DNA from: Gryganskiella cystojenkinii | Taxonomy: Eukaryota; Mortierellomycota; Mortierellomycetes; Mortierellales; Mortierellaceae | NCBI GenBank assembly: GCA_015852425.1 | Contig: JAAAIG010000528.1 | Coordinates: forward strand, 1 to 24,590 | DNA length: 24,590 nt | Reading direction: 5' to 3' | In this document: positions 8,779 to 19,961 of the stretch, piece after piece | Layout of the letters: the number at the start of each line of letters is the position of its first letter | How positions within the stretch are numbered: position 1 is the first letter of the stretch | Position numbers and translations under genes: made by a program | Notes under the pieces: model-generated | Databases searched by the model: none | Told to the model about the DNA's origin: nothing | The model's input: only the letters and a program-made list of their open reading frames with translations

Positions 8779-11700
8779 ATGACCACCCCAACTACTACAC
8801 TCTGGCACCCAGTCCCAGGAAGGCTGCAATCTGTCGCTGTCGCAGACAAGAACACCATCTGGGGGGTGACCCTTGACCAACAGCTCTGCAAGTTCAGCCA
8901 AACAACACAACAATGGCAACTCGTCTCTATTACCACTGAATCAGTCAATCAATCCCGCTTCTCTTCTTCTTCTGTCGCTTCTGGTCTTTCCACCTCTTCA
9001 ACAGCATCCTCTCTTCTCAACACAAAACGAATCGCCTCATTTATACCATCACTGGGGATCACCTCTTCCAACCCAAAATCTCCCAATCCCAAATCCCCCA
9101 ACCCAACCTCGTTCAATACAACACCCTCCACCACAACACCAACAACACTGGAGAGCAGCGTGTTGATCGATCCGGAATGTGAATCCACCGAGATGGTCTC
9201 GGCAGCCTCGGATGGAACTGTTGTTCGGCTGGATGGGTCCTTCAAGGCCTGGTATCTGATTGCACCCCATAATCCGAATGTGGACTTTGAGAGGGACTGT
9301 ATCTGGATCGACCTTGGTCACTTTTGGAAGTGTGTGAGGTAAAAAGAACGAGTTCTAGACTAACGGAAATGTGGGATTGGCATATGACGATGGTGCAAAC
9401 AAAAGAAAAATAGACTTTTTTTGGTCGCCACCAAATCTGACTCTTGTTGTCTTTCCTGTTGCTTGTTCTCTTCTCTCTATTAGCGTGGCATCCATCTCTC
9501 AGATCTGGGGTCTGTCCGACTGTGGCGATCTCTACTATGGAACCTCGGATCGTTTCGTTCAACTTGATTCCTCCGTCACTTCTGGAGCCGGGTACGAAGC
9601 TCCTAAATTCACGCAGATTGCAGTCGGACAGGACAATACCGTCCTTGCGACAGACTCCTCAACGGGAAGAGTCTTTCGACTCAAGACTCACCCGACTGCA
9701 TCTCACCCCCCAGTCTGGTCTGCATTGCCCGGAACAGGACCCGGGACTACATCAGGAGGAGGAGGACTGCATATGGTACGGTGTTGGCTTTCAATGGCAG
9801 ATTATATTGTTGGTCTCGCCAAAGACGGACACGCCTACCGGTTTCGAACCCACGACTGGATCTGTTTAGGCGGTGGTGCCAAAATCGAGTCCCTTGGTGT
9901 TGGTGTCGATGGGTATGTTCTTGGGGTCGACAGAGATGGCGATTTGTTCGGTTGTCAACTTGAGAGTTTGAACGTCCCTCGTCCTGCGATCCCGCGCAGG
10001 GTTTCCAGTCGTGGCTTTAAATTGAGCAGGAACAAAAACAGCGGTAGCGACAAGGACAGCAACAGCGAGCCCCACACACCAAGCTCGCCACAAGCACCCA
10101 ATGGATTCCCTGGACTCCCTTCAACACCGAGACAACAGGCCATCTCCAAGCGACCCATGCCCTCACCTCGAGAGCTGTTCGAGATGGCCGCCACCACAGA
10201 TAAATTCAATAGGACAGACAGTGGTCGGGAGTCCTTCAGGGATGGAACGAATACTTCCTCGGCGAACGGATCTACTGGTGTCTCGTCAACTGTATCGACA
10301 TCACCCTCAAGCCGATCGAACTCCTACAGGGATCGACACAAACTGGACAGGTCAGATTCCCAACTGAGTAACAAACGGAGCTATGCCTCAGACTTGGCTT
10401 CGACGCTCCGGTACCAAGGGGAGTCCTACAGATCACCTGTCCCCGGTGGTTCACCCAGGATATCAGCAACAGACGCATCAGCGATTCCAACTTTTGCGGA
10501 TGTTACACCACTGAGGATCCAGACAAAACCGAACCTTGACAACGGTACAGTCCAAGAATTTGCGAACGTTCCTTTGCTTAGGAATGGTTGGGAGCTTTTT
10601 TTTTTTTTTTTTTGGTTTTGTTTTCCCGCATGCACTAACGCATAATCGGTTTTCTTTTTTTCTTTCCATTTTCTTTCCGCCGTTCTTTTTTCATTCATTC
10701 CCACAACACCAGGCGGCGAATCCTATTTTGCAGCAAGAGCCATAACCACAGTAGGCAAGAGTGGAGATGCATCTCCAGAGACCAGTTTCCCTATGGGAGG
10801 AAACCCTTATTCCACAGATTCGAAACCGCCCTCGTCGTCTCATACTCCCCAGTCATCGGCTACATCTGGTCAAGTGGCGTCTATCCCTTCTGCCGAGTCC
10901 CTGTTGTATCTGTCGGCCTCCTCGACATCCTCATCGTCCTCGCTCGCTTCCACAACCGCGACGCCAGTATCATCGTCTTTACAGAACTCACAGCACCAGA
11001 AGCAGCAGCAACAGCAACAGGATGTGGGCGTCGACGGTGACAAGTCTGAGATCAAAGGATCAGATGAGGATCCGGTCGACTCTATGAAGTTTCTTTCAGC
11101 CCGACGAATCCACGAGCGCGATTTAGCGAAGAAAGGGGATCAAGGGGTCACAAATCTTAACGGACGTAATACCGTAGGAGATAGTGGTAGTGGTAGTGGT
11201 ATGATGAACGTTGACAAGGAGGAAATTAGAAGTTACCCTGATTCCCAAGGTGTGGAGACTCTACCCTCTCATGATCACATCCGTGCGACCAGTCCAACAA
11301 CTGGAGAAAGTCGACTCATTGTGAATATGAGTGGTGTCGCCAGTGGTCTGGAAGGATATTATGGAGACAAGCAAGAACTTGACCAACAGCAACCGCCGTC
11401 CTTTACAGACAGTAACCGATCCAGTCTGGAACAGTATAAAAAGGACTGGGTCAGCGCTCAAGCCGCGTACGGAAACGTTAATACTCCAACCTCCAACCTC
11501 CAACACAACTACAGTACCGATTATAATTCATCGGTCCCATCTCTCTCCGACCCAAGAACTTCGTACTCGACGACCGACGATCATAGCTTGGATCCTCCAC
11601 AACAACCTTGGCTTTCACAACAATCACTACAACAGCAACAGCAACATAGCGGCGGCGGTGATTTTAACCAGTTCCAGCAGACACCCGGTCTTTTATCCCA

Positions 11701-12242
11701 TCGGTCGAGTGATTCGTCCGAGATATTGCTGCTCCAGCAACAAGAATTTTTACGTCTGACAAGACTCCGAAGTCAACCCGCGTCGACCGACAACCTGGAT
11801 TTGAAGCAAGAAGTCCTCATCTCGGACAAGGTGCCCGAGATCAGCAACAACACCAATCAGATTTTCCAGCAGCAGCAAAAACCAGCCATGCAACAGCCGC
11901 CAGTAATCACCAACGACGATTACAAGGACAAGGAAGAAAGAGCGACCCGCAACCCGGGACGATCGTCTCTACCGGACTCGTCCTCGTTCAACGACTCCGT
12001 AATGGAGGGATCGAATTACTCTCGGAGTTCCATCCAGCTGAACAAATACGTTCATCGAGAGGGTGTTGACGGCTCTGTTCAACGTCCCGTGAGGAATGTT
12101 TACAACGCGAACAGCCCCAAGTTGCGACCAAGAAATGGGATCCAGGGCGAGGATGAACAAGGTCGTTGGACCTCAACACGCACCTCGGTCGACGAACGAG
12201 TCATTCAGTTTGATCCAGACGTGCACAAATCCAAATGTTGCA
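8779..12242 (+). CDS. Tectonin-type beta-propeller protein, 3' end lost in gap
   Basis: Exons are 8779-9338, 9484-10586 and 10713 to at least 12242. The first 1064 residues are visible and the frame is still open at the gap. The N-terminal half carries tectonin/TECPR-like blades: WHPVPGRLQSVAVADKN then TIWGV; FWKCVSVASISQIWGLSD; FTQIAVGQDNTVLAT; and IESLGVGVDGYVLGVDRDGD. Blade periodicity is clear, but some repeats are separated by Ser/Thr/Pro inserts. From about aa 400 on it is Ser/Gln/Asn-rich and probably disordered. Tectonin propellers occur in lectins and in autophagy and membrane-trafficking proteins such as TECPR1/2; the role here is not known. The second intron has the less usual donor ATG|GTTGGG, yet it restores frame (RNGGESYFAARA). 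The last visible residues are HKSKCC, which could start a lipidation motif. It converges on the small PLDc_N gene. Confidence 0.78.
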
Positions 12243-12385
12243 NNNNNNNNNNNNNNNNNNNNNNNNNNNNNNNNNNNNNNNNNNNNNNNNNNNNNNNNNN
12301 NNNNNNNNNNNNNNNNNNNNNNNNNNNNNNNNNNNNNNNNNNNNNNNNNNNNNNNNNNNNNNNNNNNNNNNNNNNNNNNNNNNNN
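12243..12385. other. Assembly gap (143 N) followed by A20
   Basis: The unknown bases begin directly after an in-frame TGT TGC A and end at a run of 20 A (12386-12405). The homopolymer probably caused the break. The stop codon of the tectonin-propeller gene most likely lies inside the gap, because the sequence after it looks like 3' UTR. Confidence 0.95.
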
Positions 12386-12530
12386 AAAAAAAAAAAAAAA
12401 AAAAACAGCGCGCACAGCCCCCGACTTTCGCTCTGACCTCTTTCCTTTTGACTTTTCCTTTTTGACATTACAATATCTGCTTTTCGGTTTCTTCCTGTAA
12501 CATTGTCATGATTGTACAAAACAGAACAAA

Positions 12531-12536
12531 AATAAA
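12531..12536 (+). terminator. Polyadenylation signal AATAAA for the tectonin-propeller gene
   Basis: A canonical AATAAA lies 146 nt after the gap, in an A-rich context. It fits a transcript whose stop codon is inside the gap. Confidence 0.4.
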
Positions 12537-12785
12537 AAAAACCCCCCAGTGCCCAACGGATACAAAGATGTCACTCAGTAGGTAAGCAGTTTGACGGTTA
12601 TAAAAGTGGCAAAACATGGAGTGAATGATTCATCGATGCATAATCTTCAAGGGGTTAGGAAACGCCGTGGAGCAGCAGGTCACAGTAATGAGCAAGAGCC
12701 TGTTTTACCCCTCCTTCCCCCCCCCACCCGAAGCTTCGGATAACGATGATGTAATTAAAAGTAAGTTCAATGAGGGTGGTTATGA

Positions 12786-12791
12786 TTTATT
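12786..12791 (-). terminator. Polyadenylation signal AATAAA (minus) of the PLDc_N gene
   Basis: TTTATT on the + strand reads AATAAA on the minus strand, 58 nt past the stop codon ending at 12850. Confidence 0.55.
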
Positions 12792-12849
12792 CACAATAAG
12801 AATTGAGATAACTTTTCGACTCGCTTCTAGGGCTTCCAGGGACTCCCGC

Positions 12850-13582
12850 TTAGGCAATGGTCTGGTAGCCAGTCTCGTACTCCTCGCGACTTCCGAACAA
12901 GCTGTTTTTTGTGGAAAGAATAGATGGCGCGAGAAATCAAAAAAGTGATCAGTTATTCCGTGTTTGTACAAAAAAAAAAAATGGTAACGTGGGGTGCACA
13001 AAAAACAAAAACAAATAATTGAGAATTGAGATTGGAAAAAAATGTTCCCATGCTCTGTTGTTCAGCCCCTGCTCCTCGGAATATGCCCTTCGAGAGTCCG
13101 CCGCGGCTGGGCTTTGGGATATTTTTTTTTCTTAAAAAGTGAAGGATGAATCCAGGAGAATAACTTACAAGTAGACGATCAAGCCGAAGATAGGGAACAA
13201 GAAGATGAGGAGGGACCCTGCAATGGCAGAAGAAAAGCAAGAGACAGGTTAGCAAAATAAAAGACGGAAGCATAGCCAAGATAATTAAGCGAGGTCATCC
13301 AATTCAGGTCCGAAGACGACTTCAACAGGTCCTTACAGAGAAGCTTGGAAATGACCGAGCGTCTGGAGTTGAGAACCTCGGCAATGGCAATGAGGTCCAG
13401 GATGAGGATGACCTACGAAGGAATGGAATTAAGCGCGGGAAAAAAATAAAAAAATAAAAAAAAAGTTAGCACTGCATGGTCCATTCGGACTGTCCCGTCG
13501 ATTCTTTGAACACGTTTCCGGACAGAGGGTTGTTTCTCACCAAGCCAAAGAATCCGCCAGAGTAAGCCGCAGCAGGGTGCAT
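12850..13582 (-). CDS. Small two-helix membrane protein with PLDc_N domain, 72 aa in four exons
   Basis: Minus-strand exons are 13582-13541, 13412-13337, 13217-13169 and 12901-12850 (42, 76, 49 and 52 nt). Introns of 128, 119 and 267 nt are all GT-AG, and the phases sum to 72 aa plus TAA. The start is the ATG in TTCAACATGCACCC. Joined exons encode two hydrophobic helices around a polar turn: GLVILILDLIAIAEVLNSRR, then KLLWSLLIFLFPIFGLIVYF, then LFGSREEYE. The pattern of an Asn-Ser-Arg-Arg turn, KLLW and a P-x-x-G-x-x-x-Y helix matches the PLDc_N family (the N-terminal membrane part of cardiolipin synthase-like proteins, also found as stand-alone short proteins). The two conserved halves are only recovered by splicing, which strongly supports the model. 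No catalytic domain is attached, so function is unknown, probably at a membrane. It is divergent from the coiled-coil gene. Confidence 0.88.
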
Positions 13583-14414
13583 GTTGAAGAGTGATTGATT
13601 TGCTGAGGAGAGAGGGAAAAGGGAAAAAGAGTGATGAGCAAAACAAAAAGACAGAGCACGTTTTTATCAAGGAGGAGAGCAAGCAAATGCCAAGGCAGGC
13701 TTCCTTTGTCCAACAGGCAGGGCAATGCGCGGCGCACATTGAACCTTGTTGCGTGGATATATGCCCCTTAATAAGAAGTCGAAAGAACGCCGATTTTGGT
13801 GGCGTATTTTCGGCACTTCACAGGTACACTGATGCACATTGGTCCTCTTGCTGTCGCTCTTTTTTATCCATGCCATTCATCCACAAGCTATTCATAGACA
13901 TGAATTGTTCTTTGTTCTTGAAAGAAACATTAATATAAAAGAACGAGATTTTCTACAGGGTGATTCACACCACGAGCTCTTTGTCCTCTGAAAGAAGGCA
14001 TTTTTTCACGTTCGAAAGCATTGGAACGATCTTTTGTCTCGTTTAAGGAAGCAAGTACCGACGGGTACACACAGGAAACCAAACCGTTGGTCCCTCCTTC
14101 TTCAAAAGGCGCGTTTGACCAACGGTTTCCCGTTTGGTTCACATCACCCCTCACTGTTTTCCACACTTGTGCCTTTCAGTATTTTTCTGTTTATATATTT
14201 TCTCTCTTCGTCGCTCTTCCTCATCCTCTTCCACATCCCACATCCGCTTGTCTATTTTCTCTTCGACTCTCTCTCTCTGTCTTTCTCTCTCCACTCTTCT
14301 TTCACCCTCCATCCCCATTCCACTTACATTTCTCCGTCTCCACTAACACACACATTATTCATTTTCATTCTTTATATCGGAAAACCTATTTTCCCACACC
14401 GTCATCACCGAAGG
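13583..14414. promoter_or_regulatory. Divergent promoter of the PLDc_N and coiled-coil genes
   Basis: This is an 832-bp gap between start codons. Toward the minus gene, an AGGGG motif (13768-13764, the form of a fungal stress-response element) sits directly upstream of the TATA-like CATATATCC, about 180 nt before ATG 13582. The minus leader ends in CTCTCTCCTCAG, which could also be a leader-intron acceptor. Toward the + gene, TATATAT lies at 14192-14198, and then a T/C-rich leader runs to ATG 14415. I found no gene in this stretch. Confidence 0.4.
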
Positions 14415-17400
14415 ATGTCAAACCGCAACTTCAATCCCAAATCAACTCGCTCATCGAATGAGCATGAACTAAGCAAGTCGACAACTTCAGAATCGGGACC
14501 AGCTGGATCTGGATCAGGTGCTGGATCGGCCTCCAAGGTTTCAGGTTCTCGCTCCGTTCCCGCAACAGAAGCCACGGACTCCAATTTCATGTCCAAATTC
14601 AAGGAGAAGCAGCATGATGAAGATTTGGACCAAGAGGAAGGAACTGATGATGATGAAGACGGCGATAACAAGGTCGTTACAGAGAAGGATCAACTCCGAG
14701 AAACTTCGACTCATATCGTGGTGGAGCATCACCGAACAGGAACTGTTAAAACTCATGTCTATTCCTCAAAGGACGGAAAGCCCTCTTTGTTGAGGCATCA
14801 CCACCCCGATCGCAATCAAGTGTAAGTTGCAGCAAAATTGAATGAAAGAACCAAAACCCCCCCCCCCCCCCCCAGAAAAAAAAAAAAAAGGCCGCGACCC
14901 ACAGTTCATTGGTAGTTAACAACACGATTTTGATATACAATTTTTGCGTAACACAGGGATGTCAATGCGGACCAACTCTTGAATCGCAACCTCGAGAACA
15001 TGAATGGTTTTCTCCACTCAAGTCTCGAGGATCACAAAATCGAGTCTCTCACGGCTTTCAGGGAGATCCTTCAAGAGACCGAGGAACGCCAGATCCATTG
15101 TCACGATCGCATTGTGAGTGCGGTCATTGAATCTTTCGACACCACGATTCGACAAGATGTGGTCCCAAAACTCGAGACAATCACTCAAATGCTCACCAAT
15201 GCTGCCATTGCCTCCGCCTCCGCCACAGCAGTAGCAGCAGCAGCAACACCAACCTCTGCTTCCATCAAAACGATTGGTGGACGTGAATATCCTGCCTCAG
15301 AAAAGTCGGTCAAGTCCAACAAAACTGTCGGCTCTAGTATGGACCCTATGGATCGACAATATTCGGACACGCCTTGTACCTGTTCGGATCCGACCTGTAC
15401 CTACTCCCACGAGATGGTGACCGAGGAGAATGTCAGAGCTAAAGCTTATTCTTCAACTGGAAGTGCCATGGACCCCGCGGTCCTCGAAAAGTTGACCAAG
15501 ATCGAGGACAGGGTCGAGACCATGTACAAGGTCGTAGTCGAGGGTGAAATTCCTCCTTTACCAGAACTAGGTCCCGATGGCGAAAACAATGAGGTTGCAG
15601 CTGCGGCAACTGTGGACTCGACCATGTATGCTCAGATGGAAGAGATGCGTCGAGAGTTACTCACATTCCCGGACACACTCCTAGAGGCTCATGACCGTAT
15701 GGGTGAGCTCATTCAGTGTCTGGCCGAGAACCAACAGGCCACGCTGACCAAGGACGCTCAGGATACAGAAAGGGCTGCGCAAAGGGCCGCAGAGGATTCG
15801 AAACGGTTCGAGTTTCTTCAGGAGGAGGATCGAACCTGGAAAGAGTACACCAAAAACGTGCATGAGAGTCAGCATGCACTCTTTGAGGAACTCGGATCCA
15901 AGTTTGACGCGTCCTCAAAATCGAGCAAATACGCGCTCAAGACCTTTCTGCGTATGATTATTTTTTTGGTCGTCAACGTTCAAATCGTGGGATTTCAATT
16001 ATTTTTTTCTAACCTCTGCTTATTCCTTTCCATGTTTTGGTAACAATTTTTTTAACAGATTTCATGTTGATGACCCATAAGCATGCCAAGGGGATGGACC
16101 AAAAAGTCGACATGGCATTGCAGGACATGCTTAACCGACCCCATGTCGATCCTGTGGTCCACGCAGAGTTCTCAGTTGCGCTCAGTCACATGCGCGATGA
16201 TCTGCAACGTATCTTGTACGAACTTCCAGCGACCATTGCCGAGACTCTCAACAGGTCCCGTGAACCAGAGGTGGTCGAAGCCCCGGCCTCTGAACAACAA
16301 CAACAACAACACGAACCGTCAATACGGGACGGGACCATTGTTGGATCGACCGCAGCTGTTGTCGGCGCTGAGATTAGGCGAGAAGTTAATGTCAAAGAGA
16401 ATGTTGCCACTGGTCAACAAGCCGCCACAGATGCAGCTGCGATAACTGTTCCTGATTTAGAGGCAGTGACCGGCAACAACGCAGGTACAGAACACCTTGT
16501 CACCATGGTCGAGAGTCTCCAAGCCAGCATTGCCACAATGATGCAAAGGCTCTCCGAGATCCCAGTGTGGACACATCCTCCTCCCGTTGTCGAGAGGATC
16601 ACCACCTGCACCACCGCCGCTGACGTCGAGGTCGTCGAACCTGCACCTGAAATTCCACCCGTCCCACCGCCAAGAGAGACACCACTCGAACGCCAAGCCC
16701 GACAGAAAGCAGAAAGAGCTGCTGCTGCCGCCGCTGCTGCAGAGGAAGCAGCCAGAGAGCTCTCGTCAAGAGAAGCACCTACGAACGGGGCGCCTGGCAT
16801 TCGTGGCAATACTGCTGCCGTGAACGGTCAAGATGGTAGTGGCAAGGAGGAGGTTGTGGTCACGGACAAGGCGACCGCTGAGAGCGATAATACCCTATCA
16901 TCACCTTTACTTTCTAGTTTCCTCAAGGAGCTCGAGGTTATGAGCAAGACCCTCGGTGGACTTATGGAAGCCGTCAGCGCCACGACTGCAAAACTCTCGG
17001 ACGGACAGTCCATGCTTCATTTGACCATGATCTCTGAAATCCAGAGGGTCCTTCACACGCTTAGCCCACCCGTGACAGAGGAAGAGCAGGAAAAGATGAT
17101 CGAGGAGGACATTCGGCGGCAACAGATCGCACTCGAAGAGGAGAACAAGAAACGGATCGAGGAGAGAAAGAAGGCGGAGGAACAGGCCATCATCGACGCT
17201 AATAAGAGAAAGGAGGCCGAGGAGGCGATCCAGAAGGCTACAGAAGAACGAGCCATGGCTCTAGAACAGATTGGTATGTTGCCGGGCATTGTCTCCTCGG
17301 TCGATGCCGTCGGCTACCTAGTCGGCGGAAAAATCGATGCTATCGGAAGTCAGGTCGCTATCAACTTTAATGAGACCCAACAGCACCTCTATGCGATCCA

Positions 17401-19961
17401 ACAAGAGGTCAACACTTTCTCCAGCGCAACCGCGAACGAATCCGCGATGCTGTCCACGATCAATCAGCAACTCACCGTAATCATGAGCGAATCCGGAACC
17501 AACAGTGATCAGTTTCTGAAGGAACAGGTCGCAGAGGCAATCAGGACCGCCACAGATGTCTTTGAGGCTGTCGAGGATGTGAAAAAAATCTCGAGGAGAA
17601 CGCTGGAGCAACAAGAGTTGCTCGAACAGAGACTCGAAGCCTGGCACCGTCGGCATGATGAAGGGTTCGAGACTCTCAACATAAAACATGACGAGGCCTC
17701 CAGTTGGAACGCCTCTTTCACCGAACGGATAACTGGGATTGAGACTTCTCAGGGTCGTCATACTGAACAATTGACGGGCCTCGAGAGTTGGAATGGTCGC
17801 CATGATCAGGATATGCGTGGGATCGAAGGGAGGTATCAGTTGCAGGGCCAAGAACATGCCGAGTGGCAACACAAACATGACGAAGCTATGGCTTCGTGGC
17901 ACCAGGCGCATTGCGAGACCTTGAATCGGATGGAGCTCAAGCATGGCGAGGGAATTGAACGTCTGGAGCAGAGGCATTGTTATGGATGCGTGGTTGCCAA
18001 CGCCAACTGCAACGTCCGCATCGGTGAGTCCGTCACTTTTCAGCCACCTCTGTCTGATCCCAACGCGGCGCAGGAGAATGGCGCTACTCCCTCTGGTCCA
18101 GGACCACGATCGCATGGCGAGCTAGATGGTAATGGTGGGGGCGATGGAGTATTCAACGGCATGAGTCGAGCTCCTTCTCAATCCTGGGGTCAAGGTCAGC
18201 AGCAGGAAATCATCGACGCAGATACCACAGCACCCTGCGAGGATTGCAACGATGAATCCAGCATCAACAGTCAACTGCAATCCTTCCTCCAAGAATATAT
18301 CCCTGGGTACAACGGTGGCTGTCTCCGTTGCGGCAACAAATCTTCAAAAGCCAAGAGCACCCACACCCGTGCGACCCAATGGACCTCAGGAACGGTGGCT
18401 CAGGAACCGTTCACTTCGTATGTAACCCCTGGTGGTGGAAGTGTTCGTCAACTGGATACCAATATCGCAGCCCAGAGTAGTACTGCTTCTGGTCACTTCC
18501 CTAGTCCCGCGGAGAATATTGCGGGTATTTACCGAAGTCGCGAGGCCGCTTTGATTGCCGCGGCCACAGATCCGAACAGCAAGAAGGGAGATACCGCTAC
18601 CGGTAGTGGACCTCCTGGAGAAGAAGGAGCAACCGCCCTCTCTGGAACAAACGGCAACACCGCCGCATCTGTTGCTGGAATGTCCATCCCGACGACTGGG
18701 GTGACGACAGACGCTCCAACGGTCAGAGGGGTCACTCTGCCTTTGGCGCTTTATGGTTTACTTCGACCGTTTTTCCATCCCGAGGGCGGTGCCGAAACCA
18801 GTGTCGATTCTGAAGCCCTGTCGAAACTGCAGTTCGATTACTTTCAACTGATCAAGGCTCACGAGGAACTCAAAGAGGAATACACAAAGACCATGAATGA
18901 GTCTAGCGATATTATCACGGGATCCATGCAAAAGAATCAAATCATCGCGACGTTGGAGGACGCAAAAATCCAACTGACGACCGATCTCACGCTCCAGACA
19001 CAAAGATTGGAAGAGAGTCAGCTGGAACTCACGCGATCGAATGACTTGATTATTCAACTATATCGAGGTAAAAAAAACAAAACGTCTAAGAGCGTCGCAA
19101 AAAACCTTAGCCTGTCTCTTGAAAAACGCAAACAAACTTTTTTTTAAATTTTATTTTCATTTCCTTTTTGTAGAGGGACTTGGACTCAAGTGTGCCAAAG
19201 ATCAGGAAGAGAAACCACCGACAAAGGTCGCGAGTTCGAATGGAGAAGACAGTGATGTAGAATCTGTCGGATCGTTCCACACACCTCGGTACGGACTCAT
19301 GCACGAGGCTGCAGATCAACTTCGTCAGACTCTGGACGAATTCAGAGAACAAACCTCGATCCTTCGTCTCGAGATCGAGGAACTCAACGATCAGAAACAG
19401 ACCTACCTCCAAGAACGGGCCGCAAGAGAACAGAAAGAGCAATTGGACGCCATTGCGGCTGCAACTGCAGCAGTCGCCGCCGCCGAAGCAGAAGAAGAAG
19501 CCAAGAAGGCAGCCGCCGCATCAAAATCGAACGAGAACGACTACACCGACACGGATGAAGCCGAGGACGACAACGACGAGGTGATCCACATCCAGCGTCG
19601 ATCCAAACAACCACAAAAAGAACAGCAGAGACGATCCCGCTCTCGATCTGGTGCCAAGGTCCAATCCGGCTCAGTCTCAGGGTCGTCTGTCTCATCATCG
19701 CGTTATCATCAACGTAACCGGTCTACAGTTCCTGAGAACCACCCCCGGTTTGAAAAGGTGCCGTTGTTAGAGGCCGATATCAAGGTTACAAGGGATGGAG
19801 GTGATTCCGAGACGTTGTTCACATCCAAGAACCTGTTGAGCTCAGTTCAGTTTGAAAGACTCGCGAATGTTGCGAGTGCACAGGACGATGGCGATGAGTC
19901 ACTTTGGACCTTGAACTGTGATTTCAAGCTTCGGATGGCACCTCCTCGCCGTCGCCGTTAA
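14415..19961 (+). CDS. Very long coiled-coil protein, family not recognised
   Basis: Exons are 14415-14821, 14957-15951, 16059-19067 and 19174-19961. The three introns are GT-AG and phases sum to 1732 aa plus TAA. I do not recognise a family. Visible features: a Ser/Gly-rich, acidic N-terminus (EEGTDDDEDGD); a Cys cluster near aa 276 (CTCSDPTCTYSHE); an Ala-rich stretch near 687; a strong charged coiled coil at about 809-872; a His-rich repeat with 11-residue spacing at about 999-1108; three CxxC pairs (CYGC 1108, CEDC 1194, CLRC 1222); leucine-rich coiled coils at about 1394-1470 and 1513-1590; an Arg/Ser-rich segment; and an end PPRRRR. No signal peptide or membrane helix is seen. Length and coiled coils fit a scaffold, tether or cytoskeleton-linked protein, but this is inference. 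Intron 1 contains C17 followed by AG and A14. Confidence 0.85.
14857..14889 (+). repeat. C17-AG-A14 homopolymer pair in an intron
   Basis: Seventeen C (14857-14873) are followed by AG and fourteen A (14876-14889) within the first intron of the coiled-coil gene. The pyrimidine run plus AG resembles a 3' splice site, but the phase-correct acceptor is the ACACAG ending at 14956. Confidence 0.9.
17648..17989 (+). repeat. His-rich 11-residue (hendecad) repeat region in the coiled-coil protein
   Basis: The motif [R/K]-H-x-E recurs as RHDE, KHDE, RHTE, RHDQ, EHAE, KHDE, AHCE and KHGE, ending at RHCYGC. Spacings are 11, 24-25, 14, 18, 7, 11, 11 and 11 residues, which are sums of 7 and 11, as expected for a mixed heptad/hendecad coiled coil. 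Trp residues are also scattered through the block. Confidence 0.75.

Larger units (their letters stand above)
12386..12849. other. 3' intergenic region between convergent genes
   Basis: After A20 the sequence is C/T-rich and then A-rich around 12530. I see no coding signal here. The open frame at 12625-12948 runs antisense into the last exon of the small PLDc_N gene and resembles nothing. The region carries polyadenylation signals for both flanking genes. Confidence 0.55.

Noticed and set aside
17318..18115. 265-codon minus-strand open frame
   Set aside because: Antisense to the largest exon of the coiled-coil gene. It has no recognisable domain and is explained by codon bias of the sense strand.
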